From contig JAHCIO010000026.1 in assembly GCA_026129185.1 (NCBI GenBank), forward strand, positions 1 to 64,000: a stretch of DNA of 64,000 nucleotides, given 5' to 3'. This document shows positions 37,018-46,374 of the stretch, piece by piece. This DNA is from Promineifilum sp019695075. GTDB lineage: Bacteria; Chloroflexota; Anaerolineae; Promineifilales; Promineifilaceae. The notes beneath the pieces were generated by a model. That model was given only the letters and a program-made list of their open reading frames with translations. It searched no databases and was not told where the DNA came from. Made by a program: the position numbers and the translations under genes. Position 1 is the first letter of the stretch; every line of letters begins with the position of its first letter.

Positions 37018-38601
37018 TCATATCATCATCGGCAACCACGGCGGGTTCGCCGGCGAGCGGCCCACCAGCCACGCCGTAGCCCCCATCTGCTGCACGAGTT
37101 CGACCCCCGCGCGGTAATGGGCTGCGCGCTCAGCCGGGTCGGCGTCAATGGCGGCCAGGGCGAAAAGGCAGCCGGCCTCGTCCATCGGCCGGCCAGTGGC
37201 CCGCGCCGCTGCCCACATCTCCGTCAGTAGTTCGCGTCGCTCGGCCGGCGGCAAGAACGGGGCCAGGCAACGGCCGGTCACGATGTGCAACTTTGGGAAG
37301 TCCTCCTGCAGCGCGGCGGCGTGGTTCTCCCATGCCAGTCGGGCCGCGCCCGCTTCGTCGCCCATGGCGGCCAGGTAGAGCACCATGTCGATAGTCGTCA
37401 CGATCTCGCCTTCTTTCCGCCCCTGGGCACGATAGCGGCTCAGGCTCGACTCGATATCCGGCCGGGCCTCGGCCGCGCGGCCCAACGCCAGCAGCGCCAA
37501 AGCGCGGTTGCCGCGTCCGCGGCACAACTCAGCGTCGTTGCCCAACTCCGTGGCCAGTTTCACCATCCGGTTGGAATACTCCACCGATAGTTCCACGCGG
37601 CCCATGCCAAGATAGATGACGCCCAGATCGCCCAGCTCGCTGACAAGCACGTGGCGAGCGTTGACCTCCTCCGCGGCGCGGATGGCGGCCAGCTTCAGCG
37701 CCTCGGCCTCGCCATAGCGCGACATGCTCAGGTAAACCGTGCCCAGATTGGCCTCGGCGAAGGTCGCCTGCAACTCGTCGCCGGCCTGGCGGTAGAGTTC
37801 GGCCGCGCGGCGCAAATCGTCGGCCGCCGGCGGATAGCGGTCGAACGCCCAGCGAATCGTCGCCCGCCGCATATAGATCGTCGCCAGGTCGTGGGGGTCA
37901 ATTCCCGGCACACCCGCGAGCCGATCGATCACCGTCTCGCTGACGGCCAGGGCCGATTCCGGCTGCGCGGAGTGGCGCAGGATGTCCATGGTTTCCAGAT
38001 CGAGCCGGGCCGTACCCATTGCCGCACGGGCCGGCGGCTCGGCCGCGGGCAGCCGGGCCAGGTCGGCGCGCAGCTCGTCCACGAACGTCTGCGCCTCGCC
38101 ATAGCGCGCCCGCGCCCGCAGCGTGGCGGCGACAGTGCTGCCGGCCAGGCACAGCGGCCAGGCGGCCTCGCTCTGCCGCGCCAGTCGTAGCGCTTCCCCG
38201 GCCGTGTCGCGCGCCGGTTCCAGCCGGCCGGTGTTCAGTAGCAAGCCGGCGGCGTGGGCCAGGTACTCGGCCTGCTGCGCCGGCCGGCCCAGAGCGGCGG
38301 CGTGGTCGGCCGCCCGCCGCAGCGTAGCCAGCCAGACCGACCACTCCCCCCAGCGCACCGGCAACGGATGCAGACAATCCACCAGCGCCAGCCACAACAG
38401 CCTCAGTTCTGCCCGCTGGCCGGCGGCATTGAGCAAGGCGAGACAACTATCGAAATGAGGGCGCACCTCCGCGGCCGGCCGGTCGCTCACGAGGTCAACT
38501 GCCAAGCGCAGTTGGCCCGGCAGACGATCGGCGTAGAAGCGCCGCCAGCGTTGGGCCTCGTTGTCCCAGGCACGCGCACCTGGCTCCGGCGCGGCGTTCA
38601 T
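37018..38601 (-). CDS. TPR-repeat protein coupled to a STAND ATPase
   Basis: A 527-residue helical protein made of degenerate TPR-like pairs, similar to the C-terminal sensor region of MalT or LAL regulators (for example YRQAGDELQATFAEANLGTV and SRYGEAEALKLAAIRAAEEV). There is no membrane segment or catalytic motif. Its ATG overlaps the stop of the ATPase gene in ATGA, which implies translational coupling and probably a shared complex. It may be the ligand-sensing half of a split STAND regulator, with the LuxR-type protein at 40281 as output. That is an inference. Confidence 0.8.
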   Translation of the reverse strand: MNAAPEPGARAWDNEAQRWRRFYADRLPGQLRLAVDLVSDRPAAEVRPHFDSCLALLNAAGQRAELRLLWLALVDCLHPLPVRWGEWSVWLATLRRAADHAAALGRPAQQAEYLAHAAGLLLNTGRLEPARDTAGEALRLARQSEAAWPLCLAGSTVAATLRARARYGEAQTFVDELRADLARLPAAEPPARAAMGTARLDLETMDILRHSAQPESALAVSETVIDRLAGVPGIDPHDLATIYMRRATIRWAFDRYPPAADDLRRAAELYRQAGDELQATFAEANLGTVYLSMSRYGEAEALKLAAIRAAEEVNARHVLVSELGDLGVIYLGMGRVELSVEYSNRMVKLATELGNDAELCRGRGNRALALLALGRAAEARPDIESSLSRYRAQGRKEGEIVTTIDMVLYLAAMGDEAGAARLAWENHAAALQEDFPKLHIVTGRCLAPFLPPAERRELLTEMWAAARATGRPMDEAGCLFALAAIDADPAERAAHYRAGVELVQQMGATAWLVGRSPANPPWLPMMI

Positions 38602-40157
38602 AGGGCCGACTCACTCCTTTCGACAGGCGTATCGCCCGCGCCGCCCCAGGCAGCCAGGATTTCCGTCTGCAGGAAGGTGGCCGTCAGGCGATGCAGCCGG
38701 TAGCGGGGCGAAGTTGGCTCGCCGGCCACTTCCAACAGCGAAGTGTCGCGCAGCTGGGCCAGGGCATCGCCGAATTCGTTGGGCGGCAGAAAGCTCATCA
38801 GTCGCAGCCACTCAACATCCTCCCCATCGGGGGCCAGCGGCAGCAGGGAGAGCAGAAGTTGACGTGCCGGGTCGCTCAGTGACTGCCAAGCGCGCCGGTA
38901 GATGTAGCGATACAGCCCTTCGGGAGCGCGGTAGCGGGCGCGGCGCAGATTATCCAACAGCGCCGGCAGCGGCCACAGGCTCATTTGCGCGGCCACCAGC
39001 TTCAGCGCCAACGGCATGCCGCCAACGACCTCATGGAGCGCGGCCATGTCGTCGGCCGCCAGCCGGGCCGGGTGGCCGTGACGCGCAAGCTCGGATTCCA
39101 CTAGCGCCCGGCTGTCGGCCGGCGAGAGCGGCGGCACGGGAAAGCGCGTCACCAGCGGATGGTGGCTCAGCGTCTGGCGGCTCGTCAGCAGAAAGCGCGT
39201 CGGCCGGGCCAGCGGCAGCAGCGCCGGCAACAGCAGTTCCAGGTCGCTGACGCTCTCCAGATTGTCAATGACGATGAGGTGGCGGCCGGTTCTGAGAAAT
39301 GGCGCCAGCCGGTCGAGCTTGTCGGCGGCGCTTAGCCCGGCCAGCTCGGCGAAGCCCAGTTGTGTCGCCAGCCGGCCGACGACATCGGCCAACGTATTGG
39401 CAGCGTCGGGCGCGGTCTCAATGGCCCCGGCGTCGTTGAGCCACGTCTGTCGCGCGCTGACCCAGGCAATGCCGTCATAGTCGCTGCTCTGGGCCAGGAC
39501 GAAGGCGGCTTCGCGGGCCAGGGCCGTCTTGCCGATGCCGCCCAGCCCCTCGACGCTGAGGACGGCCGGGCCGTCGGCTTGGCGCAGATGGTCGGTCAGT
39601 TCGCGCAGCGGCGCGGCCACGCCGAACAGCCGCGCGTATTCGGCCGGCGGCAAATGGCGACCCAGCCGGGCGTGGCGCAGCCGCTGATGCGCGTCCATCT
39701 CCAACTGCTGCAACTGCTCGGCCAGTCGCCGCGCGCCGTTGTTGACGCGGTGGCGGAAATTGCGCACGTCCAGATGGGCCGCCTGGGCCAACGCCTCAAC
39801 GCTCAGCGACACGGGCGCAAGATAGCGGTGATAGAGCGCGCTCCACTCTTCCAGGGCCGTATTGCCGCCGCCGAAGTCGCGGCCGAGGGCCAGGAGCAGC
39901 GCGATCCGCGTCGCGGCTGGGTTCGCCGGCGGCAGCAACTCGGCCGCGCGCAGCCGGTCGAGTTCGGCCACTACGAGCGACGTGACGCGCGCGCGCAGCC
40001 GGACGTCGCGCTCGGCCGGCGAAGCGGGCGCGGCGGCCCAGGCGGTCGTGTCGCGCAGGAAGTCCAGGTCAAGCAAGGCCGCCGGCGGCGCCTCAGCCTG
40101 CCGCCAGGCGCGCAGGGTCGCGGTCAGAAGGGAGACAGTAATGTCATCAACGTTCAC
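38598..40157 (-). CDS. STAND (NB-ARC) ATPase, LAL/AfsR-like
   Basis: A 519-residue protein from a GTG start with a GAGG ribosome site. The N-terminal 140 residues are helical (EALAQAAHLDVRNFRHRVNN, HTH-like). The NTPase has Walker A GLGGIGKTA, Walker B HLIVIDNLESV, sensor RFLLTSRQTL and the GMPLALKLVA motif. A winged-helix-like segment follows. The protein ends where TPRs would normally begin; those are encoded by the overlapping next gene. A LuxR-HTH gene starts 124 bases away on the other strand. Signal-dependent ATPase control of transcription is the expected theme. Confidence 0.85.
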   Translation of the reverse strand: MNVDDITVSLLTATLRAWRQAEAPPAALLDLDFLRDTTAWAAAPASPAERDVRLRARVTSLVVAELDRLRAAELLPPANPAATRIALLLALGRDFGGGNTALEEWSALYHRYLAPVSLSVEALAQAAHLDVRNFRHRVNNGARRLAEQLQQLEMDAHQRLRHARLGRHLPPAEYARLFGVAAPLRELTDHLRQADGPAVLSVEGLGGIGKTALAREAAFVLAQSSDYDGIAWVSARQTWLNDAGAIETAPDAANTLADVVGRLATQLGFAELAGLSAADKLDRLAPFLRTGRHLIVIDNLESVSDLELLLPALLPLARPTRFLLTSRQTLSHHPLVTRFPVPPLSPADSRALVESELARHGHPARLAADDMAALHEVVGGMPLALKLVAAQMSLWPLPALLDNLRRARYRAPEGLYRYIYRRAWQSLSDPARQLLLSLLPLAPDGEDVEWLRLMSFLPPNEFGDALAQLRDTSLLEVAGEPTSPRYRLHRLTATFLQTEILAAWGGAGDTPVERSESAL

Positions 40158-40280
40158 GTGACGGCTACCTCGACCAGAAGTCGCCCGATGTTGATCCGAT
40201 ACGTGCCCGATTTCGGTTGAGAACGATGGAGCGCTGCTTAGTATATAGCCAAAAGTCGTTGGCGAAAAATGGAGGGCGAC

Positions 40281-40505
40281 ATGGGCGGGGCAGCGGGGCA
40301 AGACATGGGCCTGACTGAACGCGAGCAGGAGGTGCTGCACCTGATCGCCGAAGGGTATACCGACGCGGAGATCGGGGCGGCGCTGCATATTTCCATCTAC
40401 ACCGCGCAGAACCACGTCAAGAGCATCCTGCGCAAGCTGAACGCGCGCAATCGAACGCAGGCCAGCACGATCTATCTGGGCGGAATGACGAATTCTAGTC
40501 ATTGA
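40281..40505 (+). CDS. Stand-alone LuxR-type (GerE) HTH protein
   Basis: A 74-residue DNA-binding protein that is almost only the GerE domain: LTEREQEVLHLIAEGYTDAE, then the recognition helix ISIYTAQNHVKSILRKLNAR. I chose the ATG with GGAGGG four bases upstream; one 12 bases earlier has none. It is divergent from the STAND/TPR pair and resembles the detached output domain of a LAL/MalT regulator. It may also bind the shared intergenic region. Confidence 0.88.
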   Translation: MGGAAGQDMGLTEREQEVLHLIAEGYTDAEIGAALHISIYTAQNHVKSILRKLNARNRTQASTIYLGGMTNSSH

Positions 40506-40683
40506 GAGGTGGTGGAGGCGTCTCTATACTGTTGATGGGAGTGTCGTCCCTCATTCAGCAGTGTAGCCTATTCTCGCTATCGTTTCTTGAAGCCAGACGA
40601 AGTGGTTACTACGCGGCTAGTCCAATAAATGAGTGTGATAGGCAAACGGATACTCGTTTTCACGCAAGCACAGGAGGAGTGAT
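40506..40683 (+). other. Gap with no clear gene
   Basis: No frame or promoter is convincing, apart from the ribosome site of the next small frame at its end. Confidence 0.3.
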
Positions 40684-40767
40684 ATGACCGTAGCTGAAGC
40701 GAATCCCACAGCACAAGAGCACTTCTTTCGTCACAACAAGCTCCCCGCTGGGGCTAAGAACAGGTAG
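40684..40767 (+). CDS. Possible 27-residue leader peptide
   Basis: An ATG preceded by AGGAGGAGTGAT opens 27 codons (MTVAEANPTAQEHFFRHNKL...) that stop seven bases before the next gene. The ribosome site is among the strongest in the window, which makes translation plausible. The peptide has no recognised motif. It could couple translation to the membrane lipoprotein gene downstream. Confidence 0.4.
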   Translation: MTVAEANPTAQEHFFRHNKLPAGAKNR

Positions 40768-40773
40768 GGGTCT

Positions 40774-41742
40774 ATGAGGAGTCGTCTCCCGGCCAGGCTA
40801 ACGCTGCTGGTTGTGATCTTCCTCGTCGTTGCCACAGGCTGCGATGGGTCATTGGACGACGAGGCTCTGAGTGCGGCCGGATGGCTCGATGACTTTTTTG
40901 CCCGGCCCGATGTCGTATCGCTGCTCACCACCATCCAGGCCGTTGCGCCGATTGCCATCATCATCGTCGGCGCGGGCTTGTTTCTGTTTGCCCGCCGGAC
41001 GTTCATGCGCCTGCATATGGCCGTTCTGGGCGGGGGGTGTCTGGCGGTCGTCCTCGGCATCCTCGGAGCGCTCATCGGCGGCATTGGCGCCTTTGCCAGC
41101 ATCTATGCCGTCAACAATTACTTCGACAGGCTGATCGGTTCGCATGGGTTCATCGTCACTGTCCTGGGCGGGGCGCTTGTGGGCGTCATCGGGTTGGTCG
41201 CGGCCATGTTTGCGGCCATCCTGGTAGCTGCCCTGATCGGCGCCATAGGGGGCGTGGCGACCGGCTCTTCGGTGGACATTCCCATTGTCGATCATCTCGG
41301 CATGCCCACCGGCTTCTCGCTGAATTTCTGGTCGCCTGGGGATGTTGGCAACGCCGAGGGAACCCTCGGTTGCGGCGCGGCGCTGTTCCCGGGTATCCTG
41401 GTGGCCCCCATTATAGGCGCCTTTGCCGCCGTCCGTCTGGAGGACGGCAACCCACTGGACATTACCACGGCCCCCTGGACGGTAGTGGCAATTTGCCTCC
41501 TGCTGGTCGGTTTCATCGGATTGCTGATGGGCCTGAAGCTGGGTTGGGAAGAGGGGCAAGGCCAGGGCAGCGCCGGCCTGGTGGGGGCCTTTTATGGATA
41601 CCTGTTTGTCCGGCTCGTCGGCCCCCCACTGGGGCTGAATTACCCCGTCTTTCTTCGCATCGTGACCTACATTATCGGTATCGTTCTGTTCGCCGTTGTC
41701 TTTTCCCTGCTATATGCCAGGAGTGAACGTCGTCGTCATTGA
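40774..41742 (+). CDS. Polytopic membrane lipoprotein, glycine-rich
   Basis: A 322-residue protein. LLVVIFLVVATGC is a signal peptide with lipobox. It then has about seven hydrophobic segments, many glycine-rich (VLGGALVGVIGLVAAMFAAI). A polar loop near residues 170-200 contains SLNFWSPGDVGNAEG. I recognise no family. The start follows GGTAGGGG. A membrane channel or scaffold is possible but not supported by motifs. Confidence 0.7.
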   Translation: MRSRLPARLTLLVVIFLVVATGCDGSLDDEALSAAGWLDDFFARPDVVSLLTTIQAVAPIAIIIVGAGLFLFARRTFMRLHMAVLGGGCLAVVLGILGALIGGIGAFASIYAVNNYFDRLIGSHGFIVTVLGGALVGVIGLVAAMFAAILVAALIGAIGGVATGSSVDIPIVDHLGMPTGFSLNFWSPGDVGNAEGTLGCGAALFPGILVAPIIGAFAAVRLEDGNPLDITTAPWTVVAICLLLVGFIGLLMGLKLGWEEGQGQGSAGLVGAFYGYLFVRLVGPPLGLNYPVFLRIVTYIIGIVLFAVVFSLLYARSERRRH

Positions 41743-41822
41743 CGCTCACGACGGTCATGTGTCGCCAGGGCCTGAACGTCGCCGCGCCCACGCGAGCGCG
41801 ATGAGTCTCAGGCCCGCGCTTT

Positions 41823-43199
41823 CTACGCGCCTAACCACGCCATCCGCGCCGAAAAATGCCGCAACACCTCCGGCGCGCTAACAATCCGCACGCCGCGAAG
41901 GCTGTCCTTGATGCTGTTGACGTAGAGGATCACCTCGGCCAGGTAGTCGACGTGGCTCTGGGTGTAGACGCGGCGCGGGAAGGCCATGCGCACCAGCTCC
42001 ATCGCCGCCGGCTTCTCGCTGCCGTCCGGCTGGCGGCCGAACATCACCGAGCCGATCTCCACCGAGCGGATGCCGCCCTCCAGGTAGAGCGCCAACGACA
42101 GCGCCCAGGCCGGGTACTGGCTGGCCGGGATGTGGGGCAGCATCGTCCGCGCGTCGATGTAGACGGCATGGCCGCCCGGCGGTTGGACGATGGGCACGCC
42201 GTTGGCCGTCAGGATGTCGCCCAGGTAAGCCACGGAGCGCACGCGGTATTGTAGATAGTCCTCGTGCAGCACCTCCTCCAGTCCCACGGCGATGGCCTCC
42301 AGGTCATAGCCCGCCAGGCCGCCGTAAGTGGGGAAGCCTTCGGTCAGGATGAGCATGTTCTTGCAGCGCTCGGCCAGGGCGTCGTCGTTGAGGGCCAGGA
42401 AGCCGCCGATGTTGGCCATGCCGTCCTTCTTGGCGCTCATCGTGCAGCCGTCGGCGTAGCTGAACATCTCCTGGGCGATCTCCAGCGGCGTCCGGTCGGC
42501 GTAGCCCTCTTCGCGCGTCTTGATGAACCAGGCGTTCTCGGCAAAGCGGCAGGCGTCCAGGAAGAAAAGTACGCCGTGGCGGCGGCAGACCTCGCTGGCG
42601 GCGCGGATGTTGGCCATGCTGACCGGCTGGCCGCCGCCGGAGTTGTTGGTGACGGTGATCATCGCCAGCGGCACGCGGCCGGCGTGGTCGCTCAGCGTTT
42701 GCTCCAGCGCCGCCAGGTCGATGTTGCCCTTAAACGGCAGCACGCGCGCCGGGTCGCGGGCCTCGGCCACGGGGATGTCGCGGGCCTCGGCGTGGCGATA
42801 TTCGACGTTGGCCCGCGTCGTGTCGAAGTGGGTGTTGTTGGGCACGATGTCGCCCGGCTTGAGCAGGGAGCCGAAGAGGATGCGCTCGGCGGCGCGCCCC
42901 TGGTGGGTGGGGACGATGTGCTTGAAGCCGGTGATGCGCCGGACGGCGGCCTCGAACTTGTAGAACGACTTCGCCCCGGCGTAGCTCTCGTCGCCCAGCA
43001 TCATACCCGCCCATTGCCCTGACGACATCGCTCCCGTGCCGGAGTCGGTCAGCAGGTCGATGAGCACGTCCTCGGCCGGCAACAGGAACAGGTTATAGCC
43101 GGCCTCTCTGAGCAACTGTTCGCGCTCGGCGCGCGTCGTCTGGCGGATGGGTTCGACGGTCTTGATGCGGAATGGCTCGATAATGGTCTTGAAGTGCAT
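41823..43199 (-). CDS. tnaA: Tryptophanase (tryptophan indole-lyase)
   Basis: A 458-residue PLP enzyme that splits L-tryptophan to indole, pyruvate and ammonia. The PLP Lys is in CTMSAKKDGMANIGG. Other family blocks are PTHQGRAAERILF, NNSGGGQPVSM, FLDACRFAENAWFI and LTEGFPTYGGLAGYD. The choice over tyrosine phenol-lyase rests on RSVEIGS, TQSHVDY and the C-terminal His in VLRHFSARM, which is Phe in the phenol-lyase. The start is the ATG before HFKTIIEPFRIKTVE; length fits the family. No TnaC-like leader is visible in the 106 bases upstream. It is flanked by unrelated genes, without a tryptophan permease. Confidence 0.9.
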   Translation of the reverse strand: MHFKTIIEPFRIKTVEPIRQTTRAEREQLLREAGYNLFLLPAEDVLIDLLTDSGTGAMSSGQWAGMMLGDESYAGAKSFYKFEAAVRRITGFKHIVPTHQGRAAERILFGSLLKPGDIVPNNTHFDTTRANVEYRHAEARDIPVAEARDPARVLPFKGNIDLAALEQTLSDHAGRVPLAMITVTNNSGGGQPVSMANIRAASEVCRRHGVLFFLDACRFAENAWFIKTREEGYADRTPLEIAQEMFSYADGCTMSAKKDGMANIGGFLALNDDALAERCKNMLILTEGFPTYGGLAGYDLEAIAVGLEEVLHEDYLQYRVRSVAYLGDILTANGVPIVQPPGGHAVYIDARTMLPHIPASQYPAWALSLALYLEGGIRSVEIGSVMFGRQPDGSEKPAAMELVRMAFPRRVYTQSHVDYLAEVILYVNSIKDSLRGVRIVSAPEVLRHFSARMAWLGA

Positions 43200-43305
43200 G
43201 GCGGTTCTCCGAAAAGTGGGCTGCCGGGATCGTAGCACATCGCCGCCGGAGGCACACGTCGCGTCGCGCTTCTCGCCTCTGGGGCTGGCCGCGCCCTGCT
43301 TGGCG

Positions 43306-45447
43306 CTACCAGCCCGGGTGGGGCACGGCCGGCAGCAAGACGTGTTCGTCCAGCCAGAGGATGGAGCGCCGGTAGAGGCGCAGGTCATTATCGAAGGTGC
43401 CACTGACACGCGGCTGGCCGTCGCTGCCCAACGCCAGAGCAAAACCACCCAACCCAAATAGGGATTCGCGCAACCATTGTCCGTCCGCGTCGCGCTGATG
43501 ATAGGCCATCACCCCGGCCCCGTTGCGCTCAAGGACGTGGACCCGGCCCTCGGCGTCGACCAGCAGGCGGCCGTCGGGGTCTTCCATCGGGAATGTCTCG
43601 TCGAAACCGCTGCTTTGCCACTCGTTGCCCGCCTGCTCGGCCATATTCAGCCGGATGAACCACGTCGGCGGCTTGCCACCCTCGAAGCGATTCGTCACGT
43701 AGAGACCATAGGCGGCATCGTCAGGTCCCAACGCCATTGCCAGAAACGGCCGGAACGGCAGCGTCGTGGCGGCCCAATCGCCGTCGCTCTGGCGCACGGC
43801 GACGTTCAGTTGCTCTGAGCCTTCGCGGTCGTAGAACACCTTTGGCCGGCCCTGACTGTCGAGGGCCAGGTGGGCGAAGTAGACGACGCCCCCGTCCGGG
43901 CTGATCGGCTCGCTATGCCAGGCGCCGTTGTCCTTTGTCCAGTAGTTGAGCTGGTCGTTCTGAATCAGGATCAGGTGCGGCTGGTTATCCTGTCCCACGG
44001 CCAATTGCAGGCCGCGGCCGGCGGTGGTGATGGGCGTCAGCAACCACTGGCCGGCTGGCCGCGCGCCGGCGACAAGCTGATCCCGCTCGCTGTCCACATA
44101 GGCGATCTGGGCCACGCCATCCGGCCCTATCGCCGCGGCAATCTCCAGGCCGGTTGGGGGCGGGCTGGCGACAAAGCTTTTTGTCCACCGATCGCCATCC
44201 TTGACCGCCCAGTATAACTGTTGCACAGTCGAATTGTAGGCCAACAGATACGGCCTGTCGGCCGCGTCCAGCACCAACGCCTGCGGTCTGCCCGGCGCGC
44301 TCTCCTTGGCCACCGCGTCGAACCGCCAGTAATCGTTGGGATTGGTGATGTAGGTCAGGCCGTCGGCCTCGTGTAGCACGGCAATGTGCGCCACGCCGGC
44401 CGAATCCAGCCGCAGCGTGTTGTGGCCGCCGGCCGGCTCGGCCTCGCGCAGCCAGGTCTCTCTCCAGAAGCCGTCGCCCAGCGTGGCATAGATCAAGTGA
44501 TTATTCTGGCCGACGTAAACGAGGTGCGGCTGGCCCGTCTCGTCCAGCGCCAGATTGGGGGCAAAGCCTTTGCCCGGCTCGATGAGCGTCTGCCAGCCGT
44601 CTTCGGTCTCCCAGCGGTAGACGAGTTGGGTCGGGTCGTTGTCGCCGAAGACGACGTGCGCCCGGTCGCCGGCGTCGAGGGCCAGCGATTTGCCGACGAG
44701 AATCAGACCCACGCCGACGGTTTGGTGATGCCAGCCGGCGGCATCGCGGCGGGCGAGCGATAGGGTTGCGCCGGGGCCGGGCTGGTTGCCGATCTCGTAA
44801 AGGACGACGGGGCGATCCTGACTATCGAGAGCCAGCGCCAGTTGGCCGCGCGGCGCGTGGGGAATGGCCACGGTCTCGCTGACCCAGCCCGCGGGCGAGG
44901 CGTGGGCATAAAGAAGGGCGGGCGAGCCATCGGCCGTGCGACCGGTGACGATGACGTGCGGCCGGCCAGTGCTGTCCAGGGCAAGCGAGAGCGCCGGCGC
45001 GGCATCGATGCGCGGTAGAGCGACCGTAGCCGTCTGCCACGCGCCATCGGCAGCGCGAGACACAACCAGCAACCCCATTTCGCCGGTCGTGATTGAGGTC
45101 GCGGCGGCGACGATGGTCAGCTTGCCCGACGCATCACTGGCGATGGCCGGGCTATAGAAGGGGCCAGCGGCCGTCGTCACCATCTCGAAGCGCCACGTTG
45201 TACTCTCGGGCCAGGCGTGAAAGAGTTGGCTCTGGCCAAAAACGATGTGCGGCCTGTCGTCTACGCCCAGCGCCATCCCAGGCGTGCCTTGCCCGGCGAG
45301 CGTAGGGCCGGCAGCGACCACTTCGCTGCTCCAGACAGGTAAGGGGACAGGCGGGATGCTGTCCAGGCTCGCGGCTGATCGAGGCCTACCGGCAACGACC
45401 AGTACGATCAGCGGTAGCAGACTAAGGAAGATGATTCTCTTGTTCAT
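43306..45447 (-). CDS. Secreted beta-propeller-like protein
   Basis: A 713-residue exported protein with signal peptide MNKRIIFLSLLPLIVLVVAG. The rest is about 12 repeats of 45-50 residues with cores like LALDSQDRPVVLYE and a following WH/WQ strand, as in sialidase-like or PLL-type propellers. It lacks obvious Asp-box catalytic features. The end WLDEHVLLPAVP again has a Leu-Pro tail. The start follows AGGAGG. A sugar- or surface-binding role is plausible. A partial paralogue lies upstream at 45477-45806. Confidence 0.8.
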   Translation of the reverse strand: MNKRIIFLSLLPLIVLVVAGRPRSAASLDSIPPVPLPVWSSEVVAAGPTLAGQGTPGMALGVDDRPHIVFGQSQLFHAWPESTTWRFEMVTTAAGPFYSPAIASDASGKLTIVAAATSITTGEMGLLVVSRAADGAWQTATVALPRIDAAPALSLALDSTGRPHVIVTGRTADGSPALLYAHASPAGWVSETVAIPHAPRGQLALALDSQDRPVVLYEIGNQPGPGATLSLARRDAAGWHHQTVGVGLILVGKSLALDAGDRAHVVFGDNDPTQLVYRWETEDGWQTLIEPGKGFAPNLALDETGQPHLVYVGQNNHLIYATLGDGFWRETWLREAEPAGGHNTLRLDSAGVAHIAVLHEADGLTYITNPNDYWRFDAVAKESAPGRPQALVLDAADRPYLLAYNSTVQQLYWAVKDGDRWTKSFVASPPPTGLEIAAAIGPDGVAQIAYVDSERDQLVAGARPAGQWLLTPITTAGRGLQLAVGQDNQPHLILIQNDQLNYWTKDNGAWHSEPISPDGGVVYFAHLALDSQGRPKVFYDREGSEQLNVAVRQSDGDWAATTLPFRPFLAMALGPDDAAYGLYVTNRFEGGKPPTWFIRLNMAEQAGNEWQSSGFDETFPMEDPDGRLLVDAEGRVHVLERNGAGVMAYHQRDADGQWLRESLFGLGGFALALGSDGQPRVSGTFDNDLRLYRRSILWLDEHVLLPAVPHPGW

Positions 45448-45476
45448 GGCCCCAAGCCTCCTATTACCATTGTAGA

Positions 45477-45806
45477 TCAGCAGCGGCGCAAATCAATAGC
45501 GGTGTCAGGGCCAAAGACCGGATACTCGCTGATCGACGGCACCGGGACGGGCGCCGTTTGCCACGCGCTGCCCGGCGCGCGCGAATAGACGACCAGTTCT
45601 CGGCGTTGGCGGCCGGCCTCGGTATAGGCGACGATGGTGATGTTACCCGCGTCGTCGATGGCAATGACCCGGCCGGTCAGCGCGCCCTGCCACGACGCGC
45701 CGTCGCGCCAGGCTGTGTACGTTTGTTCCCGCGACACCCTCGCCCGGACACCCGCAAAAGCCTCTTTCGTCCGCGTCTCATTGAGCCTATGCAATGGCCC
45801 AGGCAA
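45477..45806 (-). pseudogene. Fragment of a propeller-protein paralogue
   Basis: The stretch GNITIVAYTEAGRQRRELVV then YSRAPGSAWQTAPVPVPSI aligns with one blade of the adjacent propeller gene (GKLTIVAAATSITTGEMGLL, VVSRAADGAWQTATVALPRI). It has no signal peptide and stops after one and a half blades. It looks like the remains of a duplicated gene. Confidence 0.55.
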
Positions 45807-45835
45807 TTGGATGTATAATCTAGTTATGCTTACGA

Positions 45836-45970
45836 GTGGAGTGGATTGGCGACAACGATAGCATCCACTGGCCTGATCTGGACAAGGACATCAGTGTGGA
45901 AGGCATCATCGCCAGACGACGATCAGGGGAGAACCAGCGGTCGTTGCAGCGGTGGTTAGAACGACGATAG
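45836..45970 (+). pseudogene. 5'-truncated DUF2442 gene
   Basis: The frame ends SIHWPDLDKDISVEGIIARR followed by a Ser/Leu/Trp tail and a stop, matching the C-terminal half of DUF2442 proteins, the partner of DUF4160 in toxin-antitoxin-like pairs. A stop lies in frame just upstream and no ribosome site precedes the fragment. Confidence 0.6.
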
Positions 45971-46021
45971 CGAGTGGCCTATAATCGATGGCAACTTGCT
46001 CCAGAAGATCGGAGTAGACAC

Positions 46022-46354
46022 ATGATCGATCTGACGCTTCAAGTTCCAGACGAACTAGCCGAGCGCCTCCAGCCGATCGGGCCTTGGTTGCCAACAGTGA
46101 TTGAATTGGGGCTTCTCAGGCTTCGAACGCGAGCAGCAGCAGTGGCCAGCGAGGTAGTCGCTTTTCTAGCTACGAATCCGACTCCTGAAGCGGTGCGTGA
46201 GTACCATGTTTCTGAAGATGCTCAGACCCGTCTGCGCCGTTTGCTTGCGCTCAATAGCGAGGGACTTTTGGGGGAGGAAGAGCAACGCGAACTAGACGAA
46301 CTTGCCGAACTGGAGCATGTTCTCATTATGCTAAAGGCACGCGTTTCTGAGTAG
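46022..46354 (+). CDS. Small helical protein, probable partner of a degraded HNH nuclease gene
   Basis: A 110-residue cytosolic protein: MIDLTLQVPDELAERLQPIG then a helical body with VREYHVSEDAQTRLRRLLAL and LDELAELEHVLIMLKARV. This family is widespread in Cyanobacteria and Chloroflexota, where it often sits directly before an HNH endonuclease gene (recollection). Here only a remnant of such a gene follows. The start is the ATG; an in-frame GTG 48 bases upstream is less likely. Confidence 0.72.
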   Translation: MIDLTLQVPDELAERLQPIGPWLPTVIELGLLRLRTRAAAVASEVVAFLATNPTPEAVREYHVSEDAQTRLRRLLALNSEGLLGEEEQRELDELAELEHVLIMLKARVSE

Positions 46355-46374
46355 GTCATCCACAGGACAAAAAG

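Noticed and set aside
41823..43199. Tyrosine phenol-lyase as product
   Set aside because: The C-terminal His, RSVEIGS and TQSHVDY segments favour tryptophanase.
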